This document shows positions 9,816 to 18,502 of a stretch of DNA of 64,000 nt, piece by piece (positions within the stretch are counted from its first letter, which is position 1; the number at the start of each line of letters is the position of its first letter). The notes under the pieces are model-generated. The model searched no databases, was not told the origin of the DNA, and worked only from the letters and a program-made list of their open reading frames with translations. Both the position numbers and the translations under genes were made by a program. Origin of the DNA: an uncultured Rubripirellula sp. (lineage in GTDB: Bacteria; Planctomycetota; Planctomycetia; Pirellulales; Pirellulaceae); the NCBI GenBank assembly GCA_938075415.1, contig CALJHC010000019.1, positions 62,001-126,000 on the forward strand, read 5' to 3'.

Positions 9816-10733
9816 ATGACATCTCGCCACTTAATCGCGTTCAGCTTCCTGCTCGTATCTCTGGCCGTCGCTGGTGCGAACGCGGCTGATACGTTCACGG
9901 TTCAAGACCATGACGGACAACATGCCGATATCATCACCCCCGAAGGCAAGGTGATTCTCCGGTACATGTATGCTCGGGACAAAACGGATGACTCCACAAC
10001 CTTTGACACTGCCAAAGTCTTCGCACATGTCATGACCGACGATGGCGTGGCAACACTGACCAAAGGTGCTGGCGGCAAGTTCCCTCATCATCGCGGCATC
10101 TTCATTGGCTGGAACAAGCTAAACCAGGGTGGCAAGAATCATGACCTTTGGCACGTACGCAACACGGTTCAAAAACATCGTGAATTTGACGAGATCGAAT
10201 CGGGGAAAAATGGAGCGAGAATCACGTCACACATTGATTGGGTTGGCGTCGATGGAGAAGTAGTACTCGAGGAAACACGAACCTACAAAGTGACTTCTCA
10301 CGATGGCATTCATGCCATGATCGACTTCTCATCAACTCTCAAGGCAACTCGGGGTGATGTTGAACTCAATGGAGATCCGGAGCACGCCGGTGTCCAGTTT
10401 CGCCCATCGCAACAAGTTGCCGAAAACCAGTCGGCAACCTACATGTTCCATCAAGATGGAATTGACCCAAAAGTCGATAGGGATATGCCATGGGTTACTG
10501 AAAGCTTTCAACTCGGTGACCAATGGTGGTCAGTGCAACACATGAACCACCCGTCTAATCCCAAAGGCGCGAGATGGTCAGCCTACCGTGATTACGGACG
10601 TTTTGGTCCATTCACCGTCGTCAAAATCAACAACAACGAAGCCACCACCTTTCGTTACCGTTTTTGCGTGACTAAAGGAAAGCAGGAAGATCGAGAAGCA
10701 AGCCAAAGCCAGTTCGATCACTACGCAAACTAG
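9816..10733 (+). CDS. DUF6807 / PmoA-family secreted protein
   Basis: 305 residues with a signal peptide (MTSRHLIAFSFLLVSLAVAGANA). The body matches the DUF6807 family, often annotated as PmoA family protein: FPHHRGIFIGWNK (about residues 88-100), GDPEHAGVQFRPS (about 188-200) and YRDYGRFGPFTV near the end. The name comes from a weak link to methane oxidation; in Planctomycetota these genes lie among sugar-degradation genes and an exported carbohydrate-linked role is more likely. The fold is probably a beta-sandwich. It is the first plus-strand gene after a divergent gap and seems to stand alone. No biochemical function can be assigned from sequence. Confidence 0.88.
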   Translation: MTSRHLIAFSFLLVSLAVAGANAADTFTVQDHDGQHADIITPEGKVILRYMYARDKTDDSTTFDTAKVFAHVMTDDGVATLTKGAGGKFPHHRGIFIGWNKLNQGGKNHDLWHVRNTVQKHREFDEIESGKNGARITSHIDWVGVDGEVVLEETRTYKVTSHDGIHAMIDFSSTLKATRGDVELNGDPEHAGVQFRPSQQVAENQSATYMFHQDGIDPKVDRDMPWVTESFQLGDQWWSVQHMNHPSNPKGARWSAYRDYGRFGPFTVVKINNNEATTFRYRFCVTKGKQEDREASQSQFDHYAN

Positions 10734-11399
10734 CCAACCGGCGCTGGCAACTTGCAGCACCAACCCGGCCCTTCCTTGCAAAAACGACTCGAGCGATCAC
10801 GTTACCCAGAATTCCAGCCAATGAAAATGGATACCCTGAGCGGTGCGGCGTCGCCCACGACGGGCCAAACGGTACGTGACTCAATAGAGCTTCTTACTGA
10901 CCTTTCGTCGCTTCGTCGTGCACGGGGCAATGAAAGCTGCTTCGAAGCGCTGACCAATGTGTTCCGTAATCAGAAACACAAAACAACAGGGTCGTCGAAC
11001 CAAGACAACCATTGGCCGCGAAAACTCACCTAGGACGCGCGAGCGATCAAACTCACACACGTTTCTGCCAGTGACTCGCTCGATCAAGTTGTTAACGATT
11101 CTGGACAAGACTCAACCCGACAATCACCAACAGCAAGGCAATGACCGAAGACTCTGCCGTGCTGTACCTAACCCAGCCCACTAGAAACTGAAAAGTTCAA
11201 ACTCGGCAGAACACCAAATCCCACAATTGATTGCAACTCAGGAAACCTCACTGAAAATCAAATCAACAAATATCAATGAGCCGATCAAATGACTACCCAC
11301 GGCTGGTGGTTTCGCGCAACAACGTCGGAGAACAATGAGGGTGCAACTCAAGGAGACTCTCATCCACAGGCTAAGAACCAACCTAAAGCTGGATGATCA
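10734..11399. other. Non-coding gap
   Basis: About 665 bases between the DUF6807 gene and the DUF2256 gene. Open frames here are short, overlap on both strands and lack recognisable domains. No terminator with a T-run was found. Confidence 0.5.
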
Positions 11400-11549
11400 A
11401 TGGCCCACAAGAAACCCAACCTACCGGAGAAAACCTGCCCCGCATGTGGGCGCCCATTCAAGTGGCGTAAAAAATGGGAAAAGGTATGGAACCAAGTGAA
11501 GTACTGCAGTGAAAGGTGTCGAAAAACTCGCGAGAGCGCTCCGAATTAG
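11400..11549 (+). CDS. DUF2256 small zinc-ribbon protein (49 aa)
   Basis: A 49-residue gene from ATG 11400 to TAG 11547-11549. The product [20 protein letters not shown] (continuing [10 protein letters not shown], then VKYCSERCR) matches DUF2256 almost along its full length: a CPxC pair and a YCSxRC pair that would bind one zinc, with the family's Trp-rich WRKKWEKVW between them. DUF2256 is typically 45-60 residues and its function is unknown; in other bacteria it is sometimes found beside cryptochrome/photolyase-family genes, but none is here. A 270-base gap separates it from the convergent PQQ-propeller gene. Confidence 0.88.
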   Translation: MAHKKPNLPEKTCPACGRPFKWRKKWEKVWNQVKYCSERCRKTRESAPN

Positions 11550-11818
11550 CCCTGACAAACTCCCAAGAACCTTCAAGCCTTCCCCTGATGCCAACCCTGT
11601 TGATTTAGCGTGCAGAGATTTTGTGGCCGGCCTTGCTTCAATGATCGTCACGAATCAACTCATCGGTTTCGCAACAACGGCTGGCAACCTATTAATTTTT
11701 GTGCGTGATACACCAGCGAGTCTAAGTTTGACGGTGCGAAACCTAACAGGACTCCGCCAAAGGTGACGCACGCGATCGATCGCTTCTCAAAAGTAGAGTT
11801 CACGTCGTCAATCCGAAA

Positions 11819-13402
11819 CTACTTGCCGCTCTCCCCTTTTCTCTCCGCGGATTCCTCGTTGGCTGAGGTTGAATCGAAATCTTTCCCGGGCTCAAATGCG
11901 ATCTTGCGATAACGATCACCCTCACGGCGGATGATGTCTCGCCATCCTTCACTCCAGACAATCCTCGCTTCACCATTGACCACTTCCCATCTGCCGGTCG
12001 AATTGGGAACGTGACTTTTCCTTGCCGTCATATCTGATCGCAATGACATCACAAATGCGATCTTTCCCGACTTCGGGTTCCTTCCGATCTCCCAATCCCC
12101 CACAAATTCTTGCGCCGTTGCTGGAGGAGGATTTGCTTGTTTTTTTCCTTTTTCAATCCGGTAAACGTAACTTTCCGTCCGGACGATTAGCGAGTCGCCG
12201 TCCACCGCTGGAGATGCCAAAAGTCGCTGGCGAGACAACGAGTTGGTTTGCAACAATTCAAAATCACGACCGGGACGGATGATCGATGCTTCAGCGTCTT
12301 CGTTAAAATAATAGATCCGGTTATTCGCGTAGATCGGGGATGCAGAAAATCGTCCAGAAAGCCTTTCTCGCCAAACTAATCCACCCGTCTTTGCCTCCAA
12401 GCACGTTGCAATCCCCTCGCGATTAACAAGATACAAAAGGTCATCGATCAACAAGGGTGAACAACGTTGTGGCATGCTTCGGAACTCCTTCCAAACAACA
12501 TGCGATTGAGTCACGTCTCCTGTGCCATCAGTCCGGATCGCCCAGAGCTCGGGATTGTCGCGATCAATGAGAGAGAACACCATGCCGAAACCAAACACAG
12601 GTCGAGGCGCCACGGAGAAACCTCGGTGCTCCACACGCCAGCGTTCGTTCCCATCCAGATCATAGGCATAGACTGCGCGACCCCCGGGGCTAACAATCTG
12701 ACGATCCTTGCCTGATCCAAAAACAATCGGCATACAGAACGCCTTTCGTTGATTGACAGGAACATCTGTAAAATCTCGGCTACGCTCCGTCTTCCATACC
12801 GTCTGTCCGGTCTCCGGACTCAAAGCAATGATGTATTGAAAATCACGACCGTCAACGTGTACGACAAAATTCCCATCAATCATCGTTGGTGAACTCGCTG
12901 GCCCCGCATTCGCCTCATGGTCACAATTCAGATCACGCCGTCTCCATAGCTCCTTCCCCGTCTCCACATCCAAGCATGCAGTCCCGTAGGTTCCAAAATG
13001 AAGCAATACCTTGTTACCGAAAACCACCGGCGATGGCGTTGCATACGTATTCTCTTCCGTAATTTTCTGCGGACTATCAACATCAAACAGATGCAAGTCA
13101 TGTATCAACCGTCCGTTATTTTTATCAACGCAAATAGCAAACAACTGATGCCCAGATCGAGTGGCGGTGGTCATCCATACCTTGTCGCCTGAAATCACCG
13201 GGGATGACCAACCGCGATCATGAACAGGAGTTTTCCAAGCGACATTCTTCGATTCGTCCCATCGCATGACCAAGTCACTCGAATCAGCGTAACCGTCACC
13301 TTTGGGACCACGAAACTGCCACCAAGAATCACCCGCTTGGGATCGCTCACACAATGAAGCGAACGCGATAAGGATCAAGATACAGATGAATTTTCTATGC
13401 AT
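11819..13402 (-). CDS. Secreted PQQ-like beta-propeller protein
   Basis: 527 residues from ATG 13402, which opens a signal peptide (MHRKFICILILIAFASLCERSQAG); an upstream ATG at 13441 would add 13 residues and spoil it. The body consists of PQQ-type propeller repeats with recurring TG-x-x-x-W strands (TGKELWRR, TGQTVWKTE, TGGLVWRE) and begins WWQFRGPKGDGYA, typical of planctomycete PQQ-binding-like proteins. A C-terminal extension from about residue 430 (FVGDWEIGRN to the end) resembles a small beta-sheet domain with a charged tail. It may be a periplasmic scaffold or substrate-binding protein; catalytic quinoprotein residues are not evident. A palindrome and a TATAAT box lie upstream at 13488-13513. 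Confidence 0.88.
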   Translation of the reverse strand: MHRKFICILILIAFASLCERSQAGDSWWQFRGPKGDGYADSSDLVMRWDESKNVAWKTPVHDRGWSSPVISGDKVWMTTATRSGHQLFAICVDKNNGRLIHDLHLFDVDSPQKITEENTYATPSPVVFGNKVLLHFGTYGTACLDVETGKELWRRRDLNCDHEANAGPASSPTMIDGNFVVHVDGRDFQYIIALSPETGQTVWKTERSRDFTDVPVNQRKAFCMPIVFGSGKDRQIVSPGGRAVYAYDLDGNERWRVEHRGFSVAPRPVFGFGMVFSLIDRDNPELWAIRTDGTGDVTQSHVVWKEFRSMPQRCSPLLIDDLLYLVNREGIATCLEAKTGGLVWRERLSGRFSASPIYANNRIYYFNEDAEASIIRPGRDFELLQTNSLSRQRLLASPAVDGDSLIVRTESYVYRIEKGKKQANPPPATAQEFVGDWEIGRNPKSGKIAFVMSLRSDMTARKSHVPNSTGRWEVVNGEARIVWSEGWRDIIRREGDRYRKIAFEPGKDFDSTSANEESAERKGESGK

Positions 13403-13487
13403 TGTGAAGTTAAAAAAGAGAAAACTGCCGACCACTTGCACTCACAACCGGAACGTCGATTTTGGCCGCTGAGATGATTGCTAAAAA

Positions 13488-13513
13488 TTAGGACGTCCTA
13501 ACACAAAATTATA
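13488..13513 (-). promoter_or_regulatory. Candidate promoter -10 box and palindromic operator for PQQ-propeller gene
   Basis: Read on the minus strand, TATAAT (13513-13508) is followed six bases later by the perfect 14-base palindrome TTAGGACGTCCTAA (13501-13488), where transcription would start. The gene's ATG is 86 bases further on. No good -35 box is visible at the normal spacing. The arrangement suggests a repressor operator over the start site; this is inference. Confidence 0.4.
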
Positions 13514-14013
13514 GCCAATATCATTCAATCGTTGGTTGGTCAGAAAACGCTTCTTCAATTACCCCTTTCCTCAACACAAGAGGCTCATTCCACACCTCTT
13601 GATTTGGCAAAAATTCTGAACGGCAATTGATGCATGCCCGATTCCAAGGCCCGGCGTCACACCGACCTTAAAAAAAGGGGCAACCCGCAAAAGAATCCCT
13701 CGGCATTGACGGCGGATCTGACATTGAGTTTGCCGGGCTTTCAATGGGCCTGAGAGGCCGCAAGTCAACGAACAACAACCACGACACCAACTTCAGCAAA
13801 AAACACCGATTGGAGCCGTCCGAGGACCTTCCCCGGTGGATTCCAGACTGCAAAGACTGCCCGGGTTTTGCAAACTTGCCTCATGGAATCCGTTTAATAA
13901 CTTGCCTTTCTGGGGTTTTTACCTACGATTGAACTGGATCGGATTCTGGCGTATCGCAAAATCCACTGTCATGGATGGCCAACTCTAACTTCAGAGATAG
14001 GGGTCACGTTGTC

Positions 14014-14112
14014 ATGTACACGATGAAACCAGTCCTAAAAAACAGCAAATTTCTTTTCCTTTGTGATGAGGATGGCAACATTATTGGTGTCATTCCCTCC
14101 ACCGCTGCCTAA
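14014..14112 (+). CDS. Possible small protein (32 aa)
   Basis: ATG 14014 to TAA 14112 encodes MYTMKPVLKNSKFLFLCDED followed by GNIIGVIPSTAA. The composition is protein-like (alternating hydrophobic/polar beta pattern with a DEDGN turn) and a GGGG stretch lies about 10 bases upstream, but it matches no family I recognise. It could be a decayed fragment or chance. Confidence 0.25.
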   Translation: MYTMKPVLKNSKFLFLCDEDGNIIGVIPSTAA

Positions 14113-14774
14113 GAAAAATGCAGTGACGGAAAGAAAAAATAAATCGCGGTCGATCCGTGAGTCTCTCAGTTCTTGCGCGCGGTCATTTCAGGTCGCTTCT
14201 TTGCAGAGAAACACCTGACCTGGGCAGGGCTTGCTATTCAGCCTGCCTCTCGCAAATCAAAAGGGCGGCCTGCTTCGATCTTGGAAACACAACCGTCTGA
14301 TCCGATCGGATCAACGCTCTTCAGCGTCTTGAGACAGATTCTCACGGCGACCCTTGCCCATGTCCCCAGTCGTGGCATTCACATGGCGGCATGCTGACAT
14401 TTGCTGGTAAATCAAAATTCCAGCATCTGAGCAAAAGAATGCAGTCGGAGGTCCAAACCTGCCGTCCACCAACTCCGTTAACCAGTATTGCACAACTTGC
14501 CCATAGGTTTCCTCAGCTTTCCCTCCCGAGTCGACCTGCCGGGGACAATCAGCATAACACCACAACGACCAGTTCTTTCTCACAAAGTGGACGCCGTCGT
14601 TCTAACGCAAGAACACCCTCTCGAGATTACGGAAAGGATTCTGCATTCACGCATCACCGCACGGCTAAGCGAACCATAGGATCCTCGGAGTCCTATTTTC
14701 AATCACCGGTCGATCCCCTGCAAAGACAAGACTCCGCTTTCTGTAATTTGCCGGGCGATGGACCGGCCACGTCA

Positions 14775-14806
14775 CCACTGATTCAAATTCTTAATTGAAT
14801 CAGTGG
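14775..14806. repeat. 12-bp perfect inverted repeat (hairpin)
   Basis: CCACTGATTCAA at 14775-14786 and its exact complement TTGAATCAGTGG at 14795-14806, with an 8-base AT-rich loop. There is no T-run on either side, so it is not a standard terminator. It lies about 210 bases before the metallophosphoesterase start. Confidence 0.75.
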
Positions 14807-15015
14807 CCAATGGAGACGCAGTTCGCAAAGCCAATCATCTGCTCATTCTCCAACCAAAGTTGATCGCCTGCTCAAGAGAAAATTCATTCAAGATCGGTGT
14901 AACCGAGTAAAGCTGCACGGTGTCGCCAAAAATCTGGCAGAATATCAGTTGAGAACAAATCACCCGCACATTCTTTTCAACTACCTACGCCGTTCTACCC
15001 TGGACCAACTACCTC

Positions 15016-16125
15016 ATGAATCGCTTGCTAAACCAATTCTTGTTCGTAGGTGCCTTGCTTCCTGCCTGCCTTATCACCGCACGCGACCATCGCGCCGAAG
15101 CCGAAGAGGCGACAACGAGCGACACGCAATCCATTGCATTCTTGGTATGCGGAGATCCACAGTACTTGGCTGAACACACGGGCAAACCAACCAAACTTGA
15201 TCCGCTCTCAGAACAGGCGAATCAGCGATTTATTGAACGAGTCAATGCGATCCCCGGATCCAACCTTCCTGAATCGGTTGGCGGCGGAACGGTTTCAAAA
15301 AAAATTCTCGGTCTCATCAACACCGGCGACCTAATCGACAGCCTTGATAAGAATGGAGGCGATTACCCTGCGATGCAACGTTTTGAATGGAAACGGTTTG
15401 CATCGGACTATGGACTTAACGGCACCGATGGTCGCATCCCTTTTCCCGTGTACGAGATCCACGGAAATCATGATGGCCCTCAAGGCGACACGTTTATCAT
15501 CAAGAATATCATTGAGCGAAACAAACACAGAGTGGGCGTGGTCAATCTTTCCCAAAACGGGCTGCATTACTCGTGGGACTGGGGCCCCTTGCATCTGATT
15601 AACGTTGGGATCTTTGTTGGCGAAGGTGAAAAGCGTCGCGAGGATCACCACTATGCTCCCCGTGCAAGCCTCGAGTTCCTTCGCAAGGACCTATCCCAGA
15701 ACGTTGGTGACAGCGGTCGCCCAGTCGCCATCTCGCATCACCTTCATCTGGATGCCCCTGAGTACGACTGGCCAGCCGAGGATCTCAATCTTTATTACGA
15801 AACCATCAAACCATACAATGTCGTGGCCATTTTCAACGGCCACACCCATGGATCTCCGCCAAAACTTCGAAGATGGGATGGCAAACGTGTCCGCTTTGAC
15901 ATCAGCGGTATCGATAACTATGACCCTGACGATGCTGGCGCGTCGAAAATCCACAAAGGTGAACCCGTTGGCCTTTCACATGGGCTGCTTTACGTCGAAA
16001 TACTTGATCGTCCTGGCCGTGACAACGACCAGATGCGGGTTCGATCCTACGCAACGCGGGATAACTGGGAGACCGCACGCTGGGACCAACTGTGGGAGAA
16101 GAAAATCCAAGCACCGGACCTGTAA
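15016..16125 (+). CDS. Secreted metallophosphoesterase
   Basis: 369 residues. The N-terminus (MNRLLNQFLFVGALLPACLITA) is a signal peptide, with a Cys at 18 that could also be lipidated, though the lipobox is poor. Calcineurin-like motifs appear in order: GDPQY (Asp47), GDLID (Asp105, Asp108), GNHD (Asn151-Asp153), a His in SHHLHL and GHTHG near residue 275. Together these form the two-metal site of the family. Substrate is not predictable; planctomycete relatives are exported phosphatases or phosphodiesterases. The stop codon lies inside the first unit of an 18-bp tandem repeat (16111-16200), and the repeats that follow stay in frame, so a single base change at the stop would lengthen the protein. 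Confidence 0.92.
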   Translation: MNRLLNQFLFVGALLPACLITARDHRAEAEEATTSDTQSIAFLVCGDPQYLAEHTGKPTKLDPLSEQANQRFIERVNAIPGSNLPESVGGGTVSKKILGLINTGDLIDSLDKNGGDYPAMQRFEWKRFASDYGLNGTDGRIPFPVYEIHGNHDGPQGDTFIIKNIIERNKHRVGVVNLSQNGLHYSWDWGPLHLINVGIFVGEGEKRREDHHYAPRASLEFLRKDLSQNVGDSGRPVAISHHLHLDAPEYDWPAEDLNLYYETIKPYNVVAIFNGHTHGSPPKLRRWDGKRVRFDISGIDNYDPDDAGASKIHKGEPVGLSHGLLYVEILDRPGRDNDQMRVRSYATRDNWETARWDQLWEKKIQAPDL

Positions 16126-16200
16126 ACGGCACCGAACCTGTATACAGCACCGAACCTGTATACAGCACCGAACCTGTATACAGCACCGAACCTTGGAAAG
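16111..16200. repeat. Tandem repeat, 18-bp unit, overlapping a gene's stop codon
   Basis: Five units: gcaccggacctgtaaacg, three exact gcaccgaacctgtataca, and a degraded last one. The first unit contains the TAA stop of the metallophosphoesterase where the other units have TAT. Unit length is six codons. Confidence 0.9.
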
Positions 16201-16459
16201 CTTGGAGCGTGGAATATCTCGCTTGGGAATGCTCCGGGATCGGATCTCGCCCAAAACCAAATCCTCAACAAAAGCAAGTCAACCACCGATGACGAAATGC
16301 CATGTCCCTCTTTAATCTTTCCTATCATCAGCCTTGAATCGCTTCTCACAAACAACATTCACACCCTCGCAACTGCGAACCGGGTCGAACACATGTTAAG
16401 ATGAAGCCTGAGACTTCAAATCTGAACCCCAGAATGCGATCCGAATCCAGAGTCACCCA
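16126..16459. other. Intergenic region
   Basis: 334 bases between two plus-strand genes. Apart from the end of the 18-bp repeat array, nothing recognisable was seen: no terminator and no coding frame. Confidence 0.5.
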
Positions 16460-17875
16460 ATGCCATCCAAACCCCTTTTGATCCTCGCGATCTTGTCCAC
16501 ATCCTTCATTGCAAAGGCTCCTGTCCATGCGGAGAGTCCCAACTTTGTGATCATTTTTGCAGATGATCAGGGATACGGCGATTTGAGTTCCTTTGGTTCC
16601 AAGACAATCAAAACTCCGAATATTGATCGTCTTGCATCCGAGGGACGAAAGTTCACGAGCTTCATGGTGGCTTCACCGGTCTGCACGCCATCACGTGCAG
16701 CACTGCTAACGGGTTGCTATCCGAAACGAGTCGGAATGCACCAACATGTTCTATTCCCAACTTCAACCAAGGGACTTAACCCGAAAGAGCACACGATTGC
16801 CGATCATCTAAAAATGCAAGGTTACGCTACAGCGTGTTTTGGCAAATGGCACCTGGGCCATCACCCCGAGGTGTTACCAACATCCAATGGATTCGATACC
16901 TATCTGGGTATCCCCTACTCCAATGACATGAATCACCCTGACAATAAGGGCAAACCCAAGGGTGGTGCGGATGGAATGGATATTCTGTGGAATGACCCCG
17001 AGTCAACATTAACGAAATGGAAAACACCGTTATTTAAAGATGAAAAAATCGTGGAGTTGCCCGTTGACCAGCGAACGGTAACCAGACGCTACACGCAAAA
17101 CGCCATCGACTTTATTGAGGAACATCAAAAAGAATCTTTCTTCGTCTACCTTCCTCACTCCATGCCACACATACCGCTGTACGTCCCCGATGATGTGCGA
17201 GACTCTAATCCACTCAACGCCTACACCAATGTCATCGAGCACATTGACCACGAGGTCGGACGACTGCTGAATACGCTTGATGAATTGAAACTGAGCGACA
17301 ACACGTACGTGATCTATACGACCGACAATGGCCCTTGGCTTCCGTTTAAACATCACGGTGGATCCGCGGGCCCACTTCGCGAAGGCAAAGGTACAACATT
17401 CGAGGGGGGACAACGCGTACCGTGCCTGATCCGTGGTCCGGGTGTCCCAGCGGGTACTGTGTGTCACGAACTAACTGGCACGATCGATGTGCTGCCAACC
17501 ATTGCTGCGATTACAAAAACCCAACTTCCTAACCGTCAAATTGATGGATTGGATGTTTCTGATCTGTGGATGGGCAAGAGTGAAAAATCACCTCGGAATG
17601 AGTTCATCCACTACACCTCGCAAGGTGCCCTTGAAGGTATCCGGCAAGGTGACTGGAAACTCTTGATTAAAAAACCTCGGCAGAATCGAAACCGGAATAA
17701 CACGAATGCCGCGATCCAAACAATGCTCTTCAACCTATCAGATGATCTCGGTGAGCAGAGCAACCTCGCGGACAAGCACCCCGAAATCGTTGAGCGTTTA
17801 CGAACCCGCATGGAGCAACTTGATGCGGAGATCACAAAGAACGCGCGTGATCCATGGTTCAAAGAAAAAGCATAG
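16460..17875 (+). CDS. Secreted arylsulfatase
   Basis: 471 residues with a signal peptide (MPSKPLLILAILSTSFIAKAPVHA). Complete arylsulfatase core: NFVIIFADDQGYGD, PNIDRLA, canonical formylglycine motif CTPSRAALLTG at Cys75, GKWHLGH (metal and sulfate ligands), YTTDNGPW and the C-terminal LFNLSDDLGEQSNLA. This is the classic arylsulfatase A-like group (S1 family), about the usual length. Expected to hydrolyse sulfate esters of sugars in the periplasm after activation by a formylglycine-generating enzyme, which is not encoded in this window. It stands alone, with gaps of more than 300 bases on both sides. Confidence 0.95.
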   Translation: MPSKPLLILAILSTSFIAKAPVHAESPNFVIIFADDQGYGDLSSFGSKTIKTPNIDRLASEGRKFTSFMVASPVCTPSRAALLTGCYPKRVGMHQHVLFPTSTKGLNPKEHTIADHLKMQGYATACFGKWHLGHHPEVLPTSNGFDTYLGIPYSNDMNHPDNKGKPKGGADGMDILWNDPESTLTKWKTPLFKDEKIVELPVDQRTVTRRYTQNAIDFIEEHQKESFFVYLPHSMPHIPLYVPDDVRDSNPLNAYTNVIEHIDHEVGRLLNTLDELKLSDNTYVIYTTDNGPWLPFKHHGGSAGPLREGKGTTFEGGQRVPCLIRGPGVPAGTVCHELTGTIDVLPTIAAITKTQLPNRQIDGLDVSDLWMGKSEKSPRNEFIHYTSQGALEGIRQGDWKLLIKKPRQNRNRNNTNAAIQTMLFNLSDDLGEQSNLADKHPEIVERLRTRMEQLDAEITKNARDPWFKEKA

Positions 17876-18502
17876 CGGCACAGATATCTGGAGCGTGCGA
17901 CTTCAGGTGAACAGTCTGGCAGAAAAGACAGCCATGCCGCTCACCTTCAAAGCAGCCAAGCCGATGCAGGATCAGTGCCAACCGATTGGCCGCATGAAGC
18001 GCTCGGGAACGATGCTCGGGCATCACTCGTGCTCAGGATAGATTGACTCCCCAGAGTTTTGTTGCCCCTCCTCGCTCTTACTCAATGATTGCTTGCATCA
18101 CACCGCGCCGTGAACTCAATCAGCCAGTGAATCCCCCGATGGGAAGTTGATCGTGAGGAACAACACTTCGAACTCAAATCTGTCTGGACTCCCACAGGAA
18201 CTCATCAACTCAACGATTGACGGATCCAGCCCCAGAATTATTGATCAATTGATGGCCGAACGGATTCCAGAAGGAGAACCCAGCAGCGATTGCCTGGCTG
18301 TGGATCGGTCGCCTCAAACGGTTTCCTTGCTGTGTTTTCAAAATGGTGCACCGACCGCAGGTTGGGTGATGACGATCCTTGAATTTCGAGGTGAATTGGC
18401 CTGCGATTTGGTTCATACAATCCCACCAGCAATCGAACTCCCCACAGTAAGGTGATAGCGACTACAATTGGTGCTGGGCTGAATCTTACTGGGAGAAGAG
18501 CA
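17876..18502. other. Intergenic region
   Basis: About 630 bases. A 102-codon frame (18147-18455) runs through it, but it has a weak start, no known domain and competing frames on the other strand. I do not call it as a gene. Confidence 0.45.
18491..18496 (+). promoter_or_regulatory. Ribosome binding site fixing the DUF1501 start
   Basis: GGGAGA six bases before ATG 18503. This favours 18503 over an in-frame ATG at 18452, which lacks such a site. Confidence 0.7.

Larger units (their letters stand above)
13514..15015. other. Long, mostly non-coding gap
   Basis: About 1.5 kb between divergent genes. The open frames present (the largest at 14391-14798) lack domains, signal peptides and protein-like composition, so they are not called. 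It contains one small reading frame (14014-14112) and one strong inverted repeat (14775-14806), listed separately. Confidence 0.5.

Noticed and set aside
13571..13602. Hairpin AAGAGG/CCTCTT as a terminator
   Set aside because: Only 6 bp of stem, large loop and no T-run; there is no gene upstream that it would terminate.
14391..14798. 135-codon frame in the long gap
   Set aside because: Ser/Arg/Pro-rich low-quality composition, no ribosome site, overlapping frames on the other strand, and it ends inside an inverted repeat.
18147..18455. 102-codon frame upstream of the DUF1501 gene
   Set aside because: Weak start, no recognisable domain, and open frames on the opposite strand cover the same bases.
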